DNA from: Burkholderiales bacterium
GTDB lineage: Bacteria > Pseudomonadota > Gammaproteobacteria > Burkholderiales > Burkholderiaceae_C
Assembly: GCA_003963005.1 (NCBI GenBank)
Contig: RXJW01000107.1
Coordinates: 1 to 64,000 of the forward strand
Length of the DNA stretch: 64,000 bases
Direction: 5' to 3'
The notes under the pieces were generated by a model. It ran no database searches. It saw nothing but the letters and a program-made list of their open reading frames with translations, and had not been told where the DNA came from. The position numbers and the translations under genes are program-made. This document shows, in pieces, positions 49,674 to 60,223 of this stretch; within the stretch, counting starts at the first letter, position 1, and every line of letters begins with the position of its first letter.

Positions 49674-50680
49674 TCGACTGGATCTCCAACACCTTCGACA
49701 GCCTGCAACTGGCCTTGTACGAGGCCGTCGTCCAGCCCATCGTCTTCGGGCTGGGTTTCGGCAATCTGCTGGAAGACGCGTTCGATGCGACCGGCTGGCT
49801 GCTCTGGGGCCTGATCCAGGTCGCCGTGCTGCTGCTGGGCATCGGCCTGCTGGAGCGCCGCTGGCCGGTCGAGCCGGTGAAGGACCACGCGGCCGTGCGC
49901 ACCGACGTCATCTACACGCTGATCCATCGCCTGGGCCTCGTGCGCCTCGTGATGTTCTTCAGCCTCCAGCCGCTGTGGGACAGCGCCGCGGGCCAGCTGC
50001 GCCTGGCGGGCCTGCCGACCTGGCAGCTCGATGCGGTGTGGCCCGGCGTGACGGACATCGCCTGGGTGAGCTTCCTCCTGTACCTGGTGGTGTTCGACTT
50101 CGTGAACTACTGGCTCCACCGCGCGCAGCACCAGTTCAACTGGTGGTGGGCGCTGCACAGCCTGCACCACAGCCAGCGCCAGATGACGATGTGGAGCGAC
50201 AACCGCGTGCACATCGTCGACGACATCGTGATGGCCACGGCGTTCGCTCTGCTCGCGCGCCTGATCGGCGTGGAGCCCGGGCAGTTCGTCGCGATCACGG
50301 TGGTCACGCAACTGCACGAGAGCCTGCAGCATGCGAACGTGCGCCTGGGGTTCGGTGCGATCGGCGAGCGGCTGCTGGTGAGCCCGCGCTTTCACCGGCT
50401 ACACCACAGCATCGGCATCGGGCATGAGTCCGGCGGGCGCGGCACGCTGGGCGGCCACAACTTCGGTGTGCTGCTGCCGGTGTGGGACGTCCTGTTCCGC
50501 ACCGCCAATTTCGAGAACCGCTTCGACGCCACCGGCGTGCGCGACCAACTGCCCGAGGAGGGGGGGCGCGACTACGGCCGTGGCTTCTGGCGCCAGCAGT
50601 GGCTGGGCTTGCTGCGGCTCGCCGAGGCGCTGCGCCCGGCGCGGGCGCCCGCTGAACTTTCCCGCACCCACAGGTCCTGA
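49670..50680 (+). CDS. Sterol desaturase / fatty acid hydroxylase family membrane protein
   Basis: 336 residues from GTG 49670 (GTGA overlap with the deacetylase stop). Four to five membrane helices. The di-iron histidine clusters WLHRAQHQ, LHSLHHS, LHESLQH and FHRLHHS are all present. Such enzymes hydroxylate or desaturate lipids; the substrate cannot be named. The longer frame from ATG 49604 lies inside the deacetylase gene. Confidence 0.88.
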   Translation: MIDWISNTFDSLQLALYEAVVQPIVFGLGFGNLLEDAFDATGWLLWGLIQVAVLLLGIGLLERRWPVEPVKDHAAVRTDVIYTLIHRLGLVRLVMFFSLQPLWDSAAGQLRLAGLPTWQLDAVWPGVTDIAWVSFLLYLVVFDFVNYWLHRAQHQFNWWWALHSLHHSQRQMTMWSDNRVHIVDDIVMATAFALLARLIGVEPGQFVAITVVTQLHESLQHANVRLGFGAIGERLLVSPRFHRLHHSIGIGHESGGRGTLGGHNFGVLLPVWDVLFRTANFENRFDATGVRDQLPEEGGRDYGRGFWRQQWLGLLRLAEALRPARAPAELSRTHRS

Positions 50681-51517
50681 ATGCAAGGCTTGGTCGATTC
50701 CTTCTGGCGGGCTGCCGCCTACTGCCTGCACCCGCGCGTGATCGCGCTGTCGCTGCTGCCGCTGGCGATCGCCGGTGTGCTGGTGTTCGGCTTCATGTTC
50801 TTCTTCTGGGAAGGCGCTATCGCCTCGGTGCGCGCCACGCTCGAAAACTGGCGGCTCGTCGAGAGCCTGCTGCAGTGGCTCGACGCCATGGGCCTGGAGT
50901 CCTTCCGCAGCGCGCTGGCGGCGCTGGTGGTCTTGGCGGGGGTGTTGCCCGTCGTGCTGTTGCTGAGCTTGCTGCTGGTGGCCCTGTGCATGACGCCGGC
51001 CATCGTCAGCCTGGTGGCGCAGCGGCGCTTCCCGCTGCTGGAAAGGAAGCGCGGCGGCACGCTGGTGCAGAGCGTGCTGGCGTCGCTGGGCGCCACAGCG
51101 CTGGCGCTGGTGCTGATCGTGCTGTCGATGCCGCTTTGGCTGATCCCGCCGCTCGTGATGGTGCTGCCGCCGCTGATCTGGGGCTGGCTCACCTACCGCG
51201 TCTTCGGCTTTGATGTGCTCGCCGAACATGCCTCCGCCGAGGAGCGCCACCGCCTGCTGAAGGAACAGCGCGCGCCGATGCTCGCGATGGGCGTCATCAG
51301 CGGCTACCTGGGCGCCGTGCCCTCGCTGATCTGGGCGGTGTCGGGCGTGGCTGGGATCATCTTCGCGCCCTTCGTCGTGCTGGTCGCGATCTGGCTGTAC
51401 ACGCTGGTCTTCGCTTTCTCGACGGCCTGGTTCGCGCACTACGCGCTGGCTGCGCTGCAGGCGCTGCGGGCCGCCGAGCCGGTCGCCGAATCGGCGCTCG
51501 TCATCGACAACCCCTGA
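50681..51517 (+). CDS. EI24-domain membrane protein (CysZ-like)
   Basis: 278 residues with about six membrane segments (VIALSLLPLAIAGVLVFGFM, ALAALVVLAGVLPVVLLLSL, TALALVLIVLSMPLWLIPPL, AGIIFAPFVVLVAIWLYTLV). The N-terminal SFWRAAAYCLHPRVI is typical of the EI24/CysZ group, whose best-known member takes up sulfate. Starts on the base after the preceding stop. The gap to the next gene is 13 bases. Confidence 0.85.
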   Translation: MQGLVDSFWRAAAYCLHPRVIALSLLPLAIAGVLVFGFMFFFWEGAIASVRATLENWRLVESLLQWLDAMGLESFRSALAALVVLAGVLPVVLLLSLLLVALCMTPAIVSLVAQRRFPLLERKRGGTLVQSVLASLGATALALVLIVLSMPLWLIPPLVMVLPPLIWGWLTYRVFGFDVLAEHASAEERHRLLKEQRAPMLAMGVISGYLGAVPSLIWAVSGVAGIIFAPFVVLVAIWLYTLVFAFSTAWFAHYALAALQALRAAEPVAESALVIDNP

Positions 51518-51530
51518 CCCTGTCTTCCCC

Positions 51531-52322
51531 ATGCAAGTCGGCCTCATCATCGTCGGCGACGAGATCCTCTCCGGCAAGCGCCGGGACTCGCACCTCGCCA
51601 AGTTCATCGAGCTGCTATCCGAGCGCGGCATGCAGCTCGCGTGGGCCCAGTACCTGGGCGACGACCGCGAGCTGCTGACAGCGCGGCTGCGCCAGGCCTT
51701 CGAGAGCGGGCAGCTGGTCGTGAGCTGCGGCGGCATCGGTGCGACGCCCGACGACCACACCCGCCAGGCCGCTGCGGCCGCGCTCGACCGGCCGCTGGCG
51801 CTGCACCCCGAGGCGCGCGAGTTGATCTGGCAGCGCATCCAGCAGATGGCCGCGGAGCAGGGCAAGACGGTGACCGCGGACGAGCCCGACAGCGTGCGTC
51901 GCTTCGAGATGGGCGTCTTCCCCGAGGGGGCCGGCATCATCCCGAACCCGTACAACAAGATCCCGGGCTTCTTCGTCGGCCACGTGCATTTCGTGCCGGG
52001 CTTCCCGGTGATGGCCCATCCGATGATGGCCTGGGTGCTTGACCGGTACCCGCAACTGCACCGTGCAGTCGGCCTGACGGAACGTTCGCTGATCGTGCAG
52101 GGCGCGATGGAAGCCAGCCTCACGCCGTTGATGGAGGCCGTCGAATCCGGCTTCCCGGGCATCAAGGTGTTCAGCCTGCCGAGCGTCGATCACCCCCAGT
52201 GGGGGCGTTGCATCGAACTCGGCGTGAAGGGGGATGCCGAGAAGATGCAAGCCGCCTACGATGCCCTCAAACAGGGCGTGATTCAGTTTGGTGCAACCAT
52301 TAGCACCGAGATGGTGCGTTGA
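51531..52322 (+). CDS. CinA-like protein with MoCF domain
   Basis: 263 residues with only the molybdopterin-binding (MoCF_biosynth) part of CinA: MQVGLIIVGDEILSGKRRDS, VVSCGGIGATPDDHTRQAAA and the VPGFPVMAHPMMAWVL segment. The nicotinamide-nucleotide amidase domain of full CinA is absent. Family members are annotated as competence/damage-inducible protein A; their reaction is probably ADP-ribose pyrophosphatase-like. An NtrC box for glnA lies within the last 20 bases of the gene. Confidence 0.85.
   Translation: MQVGLIIVGDEILSGKRRDSHLAKFIELLSERGMQLAWAQYLGDDRELLTARLRQAFESGQLVVSCGGIGATPDDHTRQAAAAALDRPLALHPEARELIWQRIQQMAAEQGKTVTADEPDSVRRFEMGVFPEGAGIIPNPYNKIPGFFVGHVHFVPGFPVMAHPMMAWVLDRYPQLHRAVGLTERSLIVQGAMEASLTPLMEAVESGFPGIKVFSLPSVDHPQWGRCIELGVKGDAEKMQAAYDALKQGVIQFGATISTEMVR
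52303..52317 (+). promoter_or_regulatory. NtrC-binding site upstream of glnA
   Basis: GCACC-GAGAT-GGTGC, a perfect match to the NtrC core GCACC-N5-GGTGC. It is in the 3' end of the CinA-like gene, about 85 bases upstream of the glnA -24 element, a normal enhancer distance. A further GGTGC half lies at 52289-52293. Confidence 0.75.
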
Positions 52323-52393
52323 TCATTTCCGCGTGACGGGCTACCGGCCCATAATGACTGACGGTCCCGGGCAGCTACCCATGTCGGTGCATC

Positions 52394-52410
52394 TGGCATG
52401 CAACCTGCTT
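52394..52410 (+). promoter_or_regulatory. Sigma-54 promoter of glnA
   Basis: TGGCATGCAACCTGCTT: GG (52395-52396) and GC (52407-52408) are 10 bases apart as required for sigma-54. The expected start of transcription is about 52420, leaving a leader of about 67 bases before the ATG. One mismatch at each half (TGGCAT for TGGCAC, CTGC for TTGC). Confidence 0.7.
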
Positions 52411-52486
52411 TGATTCCTGTCGTGGCTGCTGGCGCGCGTGCGCCGGTGGCAGCATCCACCCCTCTCGATCCCGCTAGGAGCTTTTG

Positions 52487-53902
52487 ATGGCCAAGACCGT
52501 CGCCGATGTGATGAACCTGGTGAAGGAAAACGAAGTCAAGTTCGTCGACTTCCGCTTCACCGATACCCGTGGCAAGGAACAGCACGTCTCCGTGCCCGTC
52601 TCTGCCTTCGACGAAGACAAGTTCACGTCGGGTCACGCCTTCGACGGCTCCTCGATCGCCGGCTGGAAGGGCATCGAAGCCTCGGACATGCTGCTCATGC
52701 CCGATCCGAACACGGCCAACATCGACCCCTTCTTCGAAGAGCCGACGCTGATCCTGTCGTGCGACGTGGTCGACCCTGCCGACGGCAAGGCCTACGAGCG
52801 CGACCCGCGCTCCCTGGCCAAGCGCGCCGAGGCCTACCTGAAGGCCTCCGGCCTGGGCGACACCGCCTACTTCGGCCCGGAGCCCGAGTTCTTCATCTTC
52901 GACAGCGTGCGCTGGGGCAATGAGATGTCCGGCTCGTTCTTCAAGATCGAGTCCGAGGAAGGCGCCTGGAACTCCTCCAAGGAGTACGAGCACGGCAACT
53001 CCGGCTACCGGCCCACCGTCAAGGGCGGCTACTTCCCCGTGCCCCCGGTCGACAGCGGCCAGGACATGCGCTCGGAGATGTGCCTGATCCTCGAACAGAT
53101 GGGCATCCCGGTCGAAGTGCACCACCACGAAGTGGCCAACGCCGGCCAGATGGAAATCGGCACCAAGTTCAGCTCGCTGGTCCAGCGCGCCGACTGGCTG
53201 CAACTGCAGAAGTACATCATCACCAACGTCGCCCACGCCTACGGCAAGACGGCCACGTTCATGCCCAAGCCCCTGGTGGGCGACAACGGCAGCGGCATGC
53301 ACGTGCACCAGTCGGTCTGGAAGGACGGCAAGAACCTGTTCGCCGGTGACGGCTACGCCGGCCTCTCCGACTTCGCCCTGTACTACATCGGCGGCATCAT
53401 CAAGCACGCCCGTGCGCTGAACGCCATCACGAACCCGGGTACGAACAGCTACAAGCGCCTGGTGCCCGGCTTCGAAGCCCCGGTGAAGCTGGCCTACTCG
53501 GCCAAGAACCGCTCGGCCTCGATCCGCATCCCGTACGTCGCCAACCCGAAGGGCCGCCGCATTGAAGCGCGCTTCCCGGACCCGTCCGCCAACCCCTACC
53601 TGGCCTTCTCGGCGCTGCTGATGGCGGGTCTGGACGGCGTGGAGAACAAGATCCATCCGGGCGAAGCCGCCACGAAGGACCTGTACCACCTGCCGCCCGA
53701 GGAAGACGCGAAGATCCCGACCGTCTGCCACAGCCTCGACCAGGCGCTCGAGTACCTCGACAAGGACCGTGCCTTCCTGACCAAGGGCGGCGTGTTCACC
53801 GACAGCTACATCGACGCCTACATCGACCTGAAGATGCAAGAAGTGACCCGCTTCCGCATGGCCACGCACCCGGTCGAGTTCGACATGTACTACGCGCTGT
53901 GA
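52487..53902 (+). CDS. glnA: Glutamine synthetase type I
   Basis: 471 residues. ATP-dependent conversion of glutamate and ammonia to glutamine, dodecameric. Landmarks are [36 protein letters not shown], the ATP-binding [27 protein letters not shown] and the adenylation site Tyr400 in [10 protein letters not shown], so it is of the type controlled by GlnE. TAGGAG precedes ATG 52487. The promoter has NtrC and sigma-54 sites, and a clear terminator follows at 53948. Confidence 0.98.
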   Translation: MAKTVADVMNLVKENEVKFVDFRFTDTRGKEQHVSVPVSAFDEDKFTSGHAFDGSSIAGWKGIEASDMLLMPDPNTANIDPFFEEPTLILSCDVVDPADGKAYERDPRSLAKRAEAYLKASGLGDTAYFGPEPEFFIFDSVRWGNEMSGSFFKIESEEGAWNSSKEYEHGNSGYRPTVKGGYFPVPPVDSGQDMRSEMCLILEQMGIPVEVHHHEVANAGQMEIGTKFSSLVQRADWLQLQKYIITNVAHAYGKTATFMPKPLVGDNGSGMHVHQSVWKDGKNLFAGDGYAGLSDFALYYIGGIIKHARALNAITNPGTNSYKRLVPGFEAPVKLAYSAKNRSASIRIPYVANPKGRRIEARFPDPSANPYLAFSALLMAGLDGVENKIHPGEAATKDLYHLPPEEDAKIPTVCHSLDQALEYLDKDRAFLTKGGVFTDSYIDAYIDLKMQEVTRFRMATHPVEFDMYYAL

Positions 53903-53947
53903 TGACCATGGGCAGCCAGCACGCTGCCTCTCACATCCCCACCGAAG

Positions 53948-53973
53948 GGGGCCGCTGGTGCGGCCCCTTTTTT
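53948..53973 (+). terminator. Intrinsic terminator of glnA
   Basis: GGGGCCGC (53948-53955), TGGT, GCGGCCCC (53960-53967), then six T. Classical rho-independent terminator, 46 bases after the glnA stop; it separates glnA from the ntrBC genes. Confidence 0.9.
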
Positions 53974-53989
53974 GTTCACGCATCTGGGC

Positions 53990-53995
53990 CACAAT
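53990..53995 (+). promoter_or_regulatory. Likely -10 element of the DUF4124 gene
   Basis: CACAAT, 6 bases before ATG 54002, with TTTTTT (53968-53973) as a poor -35 16 bases upstream, so the promoter would begin in the T tract of the glnA terminator. The transcript would be leaderless. Confidence 0.45.
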
Positions 53996-54001
53996 TCCGG
54001 C

Positions 54002-54499
54002 ATGCTGAATCGACTGCTGGCACCGCTGCTTGTCCTGGCGAGCCTGGGCGCGCAAGCCCAGGGCACGGTCTACCGTTGCCCCGGGCCGCCGGTGCTCTAC
54101 ACCGACGCCCTCTCGGCCAAGGAAGCCGCCGAGAAGGGCTGCCGCACGATCGAGGGCACGCCCATCACGGTGCTGCAGGCGCCCAAGCCACGGCCTGCAT
54201 CCGGGGCAGGGGCGGCCGCCGAGGGTGGGGGGCGCACCGGTGAGACCCGCGTCGACGCCAGCCAGCAGCGCGTGCGCGACGACGAGCGCCGCCGCGTGCT
54301 GCAGACCGAACTGCGTCAGGCCGAGGACCGCCTGGCCAATGCGCAGAAGGAATTCAACAACGGCCAGGCCGAACGCCGCGGCGACGAGCGCAACTACCAG
54401 AAGTACCTGGATCGCATGGCCGAGCTCAAGGACAACATCGCCCGCTACGAGGCCGATGTGCAGGCGCTCAAGCGCGAGATCGCCAAACTTCCCTCTTGA
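54002..54499 (+). CDS. DUF4124 exported protein with coiled coil
   Basis: 165 residues: signal peptide (MLNRLLAPLLVLASLGAQAQ), a DUF4124-like part (GTVYRCPGPPVLYTDALSAK, with a cysteine pair), an alanine/glycine linker, and a C-terminal coiled coil (residues about 90-163; RRVLQTELRQAEDRLANAQK and following). Probably periplasmic. Its place between glnA and glnL recurs in relatives, but a role in nitrogen control has not been shown. The gap to glnL is 35 bases. Confidence 0.82.
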   Translation: MLNRLLAPLLVLASLGAQAQGTVYRCPGPPVLYTDALSAKEAAEKGCRTIEGTPITVLQAPKPRPASGAGAAAEGGGRTGETRVDASQQRVRDDERRRVLQTELRQAEDRLANAQKEFNNGQAERRGDERNYQKYLDRMAELKDNIARYEADVQALKREIAKLPS

Positions 54500-54534
54500 A
54501 GGCGCTGGCGCCTCGGGAGGCCATTCCCAGCGCC

Positions 54535-55632
54535 ATGACTGATACCTCCCTGCTGCCGGCCGAGTTCGCCGGCCTGGACCTGCTGGCGACGATGGTCGTC
54601 GTCGCCAACGCCGACGGCGAATGCCTGTTCGCCAATGCCGCGTTCGAGAACATCATGCGGCTGTCGCGTCGCGCGGCGCAGAAGGCCCAACTGCCCGACT
54701 GGTTCGACGACGCCCAGCGCCTGACCGAAACCCTGGCCGGCGTGGCCGCCAACCATTACTCCAGCAGCCGCTTCGACGCGCTGCTGCGCCGCGGTGCCTG
54801 GGCGCCGGATGATGCGCTGCCCGTGCACGTGATCGTGTCGCAGATGGACGCCGGTGAGCGCGGCGAGCCCCGCGTGCTGGTCGAGCTGATCGAGATTGCC
54901 CAGCAGGCCCGGCAGGATCGCGACGAGCGCAGCCTCGACCAGGTCCAGGCGACGAAGGAACTGACCCGCAACCTCGCCCACGAAATCAAGAACCCGCTGG
55001 GCGGCATCCGCGGCGCGGCGCAACTGCTGGCGCTGGAACTGCAGGACGGCAACCCCGAACTGATCGAGTACACCCAAGTGATCGTTCATGAGGTGGACCG
55101 CCTGCAGAGCCTGGTGGACCGGCTGCTCGCCCCGCACCGCAAGGCGCAGGTCGTCGGAGACGTCAACATCCACGAGATCTGCGAGCGGGTGCGGGCCCTG
55201 GTGCTCATCGAGCACCCGCGGGGCCTGACCATCACGCGGGACTACGACACCTCGCTGCCTGATTTCCGCGGCGACCGCGAGCAGCTGATCCAGATGGTGC
55301 TGAACATCGTGCAGAACGCGGCCCAGGTGTTGGCGGCACGCATTGCTGCCGGTGACGGCCTGATCGTGCTGCGCACCCGCGTCGCCCGGCAGGTCACGAT
55401 CGGCAAGCAGCGCTGGCGCTTGGCACTGGAATTGCATATCGAGGACAACGGTCCCGGCGTTCCCGCCGAGATCCGGGATCGCATCTTCTTCCCCCTGGTC
55501 TCCGGACGGGAAGGCGGCTCGGGCCTCGGACTCACGCTCGCGCAGACGATCGCCCAACAACACCAGGGCATGATCGATTGCGAGAGCGAGCCGGGCCTGA
55601 CGAACTTCCGAATCACACTGCCACTGCCCTGA
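54535..55632 (+). CDS. glnL: Nitrogen regulation sensor kinase NtrB
   Basis: 365 residues, soluble. PAS domain (about 15-125; LLATMVVVANADGECLFANA), phosphorylated His149 in NLAHEIKNPLGGIRGAAQL, and ATPase motifs MVLNIVQNAAQ, EDNGPGVP and GGSGLGLTLAQTI, all as in NtrB. It phosphorylates NtrC when PII signals nitrogen limitation. ATG 54535 is preferred; TTG 54496 would overlap the end of the DUF4124 gene. GGGAGG lies 14 bases before the start. Confidence 0.95.
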   Translation: MTDTSLLPAEFAGLDLLATMVVVANADGECLFANAAFENIMRLSRRAAQKAQLPDWFDDAQRLTETLAGVAANHYSSSRFDALLRRGAWAPDDALPVHVIVSQMDAGERGEPRVLVELIEIAQQARQDRDERSLDQVQATKELTRNLAHEIKNPLGGIRGAAQLLALELQDGNPELIEYTQVIVHEVDRLQSLVDRLLAPHRKAQVVGDVNIHEICERVRALVLIEHPRGLTITRDYDTSLPDFRGDREQLIQMVLNIVQNAAQVLAARIAAGDGLIVLRTRVARQVTIGKQRWRLALELHIEDNGPGVPAEIRDRIFFPLVSGREGGSGLGLTLAQTIAQQHQGMIDCESEPGLTNFRITLPLP

Positions 55633-55666
55633 GGTCACGAGCCTGCCGGCACGGCCGAGGAACCGA

Positions 55667-57139
<1,473 letters not shown>

Positions 57140-57183
57140 GCAAGGCCGTGCGGCCGGGTGTCCGGTGCACACGCGAACGGGAG

Positions 57184-57201
57184 GGCGGGTCACGCCCCGC
57201 C
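57184..57201. terminator. Hairpin between convergent glnG and nirD
   Basis: GGCGGG (57184-57189), TCACGC, CCCGCC (57196-57201). There is no T tract on either strand, so it can be only a weak bidirectional terminator. Confidence 0.3.
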
Positions 57202-57210
57202 TCTGTCACG

Positions 57211-57540
57211 TCATGCGTGGCTCACAGCCACGATCACCCGCCCGCCCTCCACCCGGACGGCATGCGCCCGCACCGACTGCTCCGGCGCTTCGAGGCACTC
57301 GCCGGTGACCAGGTCGAAATGGTTCTTGTACAGCGGCGAGGCGACCACCAGCCGTTCACCCAGGTTGCCCACCAGGCCCCGCGACAGCACGCTCGCGCCT
57401 GAGCGCGGATCGACGTTGTCGATGGCATGGAAGCGCTCGGCACCGATGCGGAAGATGGCCACGTGGCGGTCGCCGATGCGGGCGGCCACGCCGGTGTCGG
57501 GCAGGATGTCGTCGACGTGGCAGACGGGGGTGAAGGTCAT
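57211..57540 (-). CDS. nirD: Nitrite reductase (NADH) small subunit
   Basis: 109 residues. NirD has a Rieske-like fold without the cluster ligands and assists NirB. The segments FTPVCHVDDILPDTGVAARI, HVAIFRIGAERFHAIDNVDP and SPLYKNHFDLVTGECLE agree with the family. It follows nirB after 26 bases, and the pair reduces nitrite to ammonium for assimilation. Confidence 0.94.
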   Translation of the reverse strand: MTFTPVCHVDDILPDTGVAARIGDRHVAIFRIGAERFHAIDNVDPRSGASVLSRGLVGNLGERLVVASPLYKNHFDLVTGECLEAPEQSVRAHAVRVEGGRVIVAVSHA

Positions 57541-57566
57541 GGCTGGGTCTCCGCTCAGTCAATCGG

Positions 57567-60122
57567 TCAGGCGCTGACCGTCTCGGTGGCGTCTGCGACG
57601 GTCGCGGCCGGCGTGGCAGGCCGCTCCTGCGGTCGTGCCGGCCGGATCTGCCCGCGCTCCTCCACGAACACGATGTGCTCGTCCGCCCGGTCGCTGTTGA
57701 CGAAGCTGCGGAAGCGCTGGCGCACCGCCGGCGTCGTGACCGCGGTCTTCCATTCGCACTGGTAGGTGTCGACGACCGCCTGCATCTGCGCCTCCAGCTC
57801 GGCCGCGAGGCCGAGGCTGTCATGGACAACGACGTCCCTCAGATAGTCCAGACCGCCCTCGAGGTTGTCGCGCCAGGTGCTCGTGCGCTGCAGGCGGTCC
57901 GCGGTGCGGACATAGAACATCAGGAAGCGGTCGATGAGCCGGATGAGGGTGGCCCGGTCGAGGTCGCTCGCGATCAGCTCGGCATGGCGCGGCTTCATGC
58001 CGCCGTTGCCGCAGACGTACAGGTTCCAGCCCTTGTCGGTCGCGATGACGCCGACGTCCTTGCTCTGCGCCTCCGCACATTCGCGCGTGCAGCCCGACAC
58101 GCCGAACTTGATCTTGTGCGGCGCGCGCAGGCCCTTGTAGCGGTTCTCCAGCGCCACCGCGAGGCCGACGGAGTCATCCACGCCATACCGGCACCAGGTG
58201 CTGCCCACGCAGCTCTTCACGGTGCGCAGCGACTTGCCGTAGGCATGGCCGCTCTCGAAGCCGGCGGCGATCAGCTCCTCCCAGATCAGGGGCAGCTGCT
58301 CCACGCGTGCGCCGAACATGTCGACCCGGGCGCCACCGGTGATCTTGGTGTAGAGCCCGTACTTCTTGGCGATCTGGCCCACGGCGATGAGGCCATCGGG
58401 CGTGACCTCGCCGCCCGGCATGCGGGGCACGACCGAGTAGCTGCCGTCCTTCTGGATGTTGCCCAGGAAGTAGTCGTTGCTGTCCTGCAGCGAAGCCAGC
58501 TCGGGCTTCAGCACGAAATCATTCCAGCACGACGCGAAGATGCTGGCTGCCGCGGGCTTGCAGATGTCGCAGCCCAGCCCGCTGCCATGACGGGACAGCA
58601 GCTCGCTGAAGGTCTTGATGCCGCCCACGCGGATCAGGTGGTACAGCGCCTGGCGTGAATGGGCGAAGTGTTCGCAGAGGTGGTTGTTCACGGCCATGCC
58701 GCGCTTGCCCATCTCCAGCTTCATGACCTGCGTGACCAGCGGCACACAACCGCCGCACGTCGCGCCGGCCCGGGTGCAGGCCTTGATCTGGCCGATGCTC
58801 GTGCAGCCATCACCCACGGCCGCGCGCACCTGGCCCTTGGTGACGTTGTTGCAGGAGCAAAGCTGGGCGCTGTCCGGCAGCGCATCGGGCCCGATGCCGG
58901 CAGGTGACTTGCCGTCGCTGGAGGGCAGGATCAGGAACTCCGGTTCGGCAGGCAGGGGGATGCCGTTCAGCGCGATCTGCAGCAGCGTGCCGTACTCGGT
59001 GGCATCGCCCACGAGCACCGCACCCAGCAGGCGCTGGCCATCGCCGCTCACGACGATCTTCTTGTAGACCTGCTTGCGCTCGTCCACGTACTGGTAGCTG
59101 CGGCTGCCGGGCGTCTTGCCGTGCGCATCGCCGATGCTCGCCACGTCCACGCCCAGCAGCTTGAGCTTGGTGCTGAGGTCGGCGCCGGCGAAGGCGGCGG
59201 TGGTGTCGCCGGCGATGTGCCGCGCAGCGACGCGTGCCATCTCGTAGCCGGGTGCGACCAGGCCGTAGGTTTGATCACGCCAGCAGGCCACCTCGCCGAT
59301 CGCGTAGATGTCGCGGTCACTGGTGCGGCCGTGGTCGTCGATGACCGCGCCGCCGCGTGGGCCGACGGCCAGCACGCACTGGCGCGCGAGTTCGTCGCGC
59401 GGGCGGATGCCGGCGGAGAACACCAGCATGTCGGTCTCCAGCCAGGTGCCGTCGCTGAACACCAGGCGGTGGCGCGCGGCCGCGCCGTCAGTGATCTCGA
59501 CGGTGTTGCGGCCGGTGTGCACGGTCACGCCCAGGGCTTCGATCTTGTCGCGCAGCATCCGGCCGCCGGTCTCGTCGACCTGCACGGCCATCAGCCGCGG
59601 TGCGAACTCCACGACATGCGTCTGCAGGCCCATGTCCTTGAGGGCCTTGGCGCATTCCAGCCCGAGCAGGCCACCGCCGATGACCACGCCGGTCTTGGAG
59701 ACATGGCCGCTGGCCTGCATCGCTTCGAGGTCGTCGATCGTGCGGTAGACGTGGCAGTGCGGCCGATCGCGGCCCGGCACCGCTGGAACGAAGGGGTAGG
59801 AGCCGGTGGCCAGCACCAGCCGGTCGTAGGCGATGACCTCGCCGTCGGTCGTCGTGACGGTCTGGTCCCGGCGCTCGATGGCCATGGCGCGAGCCGCCAG
59901 GCGCAGCGTGAAGCCGGTCTTCTCGAAGAAGCCCGCGGGCACCAGCGACAGGTCTTGCGCCGTCTTGCCCGAGAAGAACGCCGACAGGTGGACGCGGTCG
60001 TAGGCCGGGCGTGTTTCCTCGCAGAGCACGGTCACGCGCAGGTCGCCGGCCGCCGGGCCGTCGGCAAGGCTTTCGAGGAACTTCTGGCCGACCATTCCGT
60101 GGCCGATGAGGACGATGTGCAT
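57567..60122 (-). CDS. nirB: Nitrite reductase (NADH) large subunit
   Basis: 851 residues. FAD/NAD domain (MHIVLIGHGMVGQKFLESLA, VVIGGGLLGLECAKALKDMG), a BFD-like 2Fe-2S region (SAQLCSCNNVTKGQV, TRAGATCGGCVPL) and the sirohaem/4Fe-4S reductase part (KSCVGSTWCRYGVDD, GVSGCTRECAEAQSKDVG, LYVCGNGGMKP). ATG 60122 begins the first strand; the open frame upstream is the leader. Preceded by an NtrC/sigma-54 promoter and a terminator inside the leader. Nitrate reductase and nitrate transport genes are not in the window. Confidence 0.96.
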   Translation of the reverse strand: MHIVLIGHGMVGQKFLESLADGPAAGDLRVTVLCEETRPAYDRVHLSAFFSGKTAQDLSLVPAGFFEKTGFTLRLAARAMAIERRDQTVTTTDGEVIAYDRLVLATGSYPFVPAVPGRDRPHCHVYRTIDDLEAMQASGHVSKTGVVIGGGLLGLECAKALKDMGLQTHVVEFAPRLMAVQVDETGGRMLRDKIEALGVTVHTGRNTVEITDGAAARHRLVFSDGTWLETDMLVFSAGIRPRDELARQCVLAVGPRGGAVIDDHGRTSDRDIYAIGEVACWRDQTYGLVAPGYEMARVAARHIAGDTTAAFAGADLSTKLKLLGVDVASIGDAHGKTPGSRSYQYVDERKQVYKKIVVSGDGQRLLGAVLVGDATEYGTLLQIALNGIPLPAEPEFLILPSSDGKSPAGIGPDALPDSAQLCSCNNVTKGQVRAAVGDGCTSIGQIKACTRAGATCGGCVPLVTQVMKLEMGKRGMAVNNHLCEHFAHSRQALYHLIRVGGIKTFSELLSRHGSGLGCDICKPAAASIFASCWNDFVLKPELASLQDSNDYFLGNIQKDGSYSVVPRMPGGEVTPDGLIAVGQIAKKYGLYTKITGGARVDMFGARVEQLPLIWEELIAAGFESGHAYGKSLRTVKSCVGSTWCRYGVDDSVGLAVALENRYKGLRAPHKIKFGVSGCTRECAEAQSKDVGVIATDKGWNLYVCGNGGMKPRHAELIASDLDRATLIRLIDRFLMFYVRTADRLQRTSTWRDNLEGGLDYLRDVVVHDSLGLAAELEAQMQAVVDTYQCEWKTAVTTPAVRQRFRSFVNSDRADEHIVFVEERGQIRPARPQERPATPAATVADATETVSA

Positions 60123-60184
60123 GACGGCTCCGCGAGACGAGCAGCGGCAGCGTGCGGGTGCCGGACCCGGGTCGCGCTGCCAGT

Positions 60185-60223
60185 AAAAAGGCCCCGCGAG
60201 CAGCGTTCTGCTCGGTCGGGGCC
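60185..60223 (-). terminator. Intrinsic terminator in the nirBD leader (attenuator)
   Basis: On the minus strand GGCCCCG-ACC-GAGCAG-AACG-CTGCTC-G (60223 downward) then CGGGGCC and five T (60189-60185). A strong rho-independent terminator 63 bases before ATG 60122 and some 65 bases after the likely start of transcription. A second hairpin (GCGA...TCGC with inner CTGC/GCAG, 60247-60272) precedes it. Confidence 0.8.
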
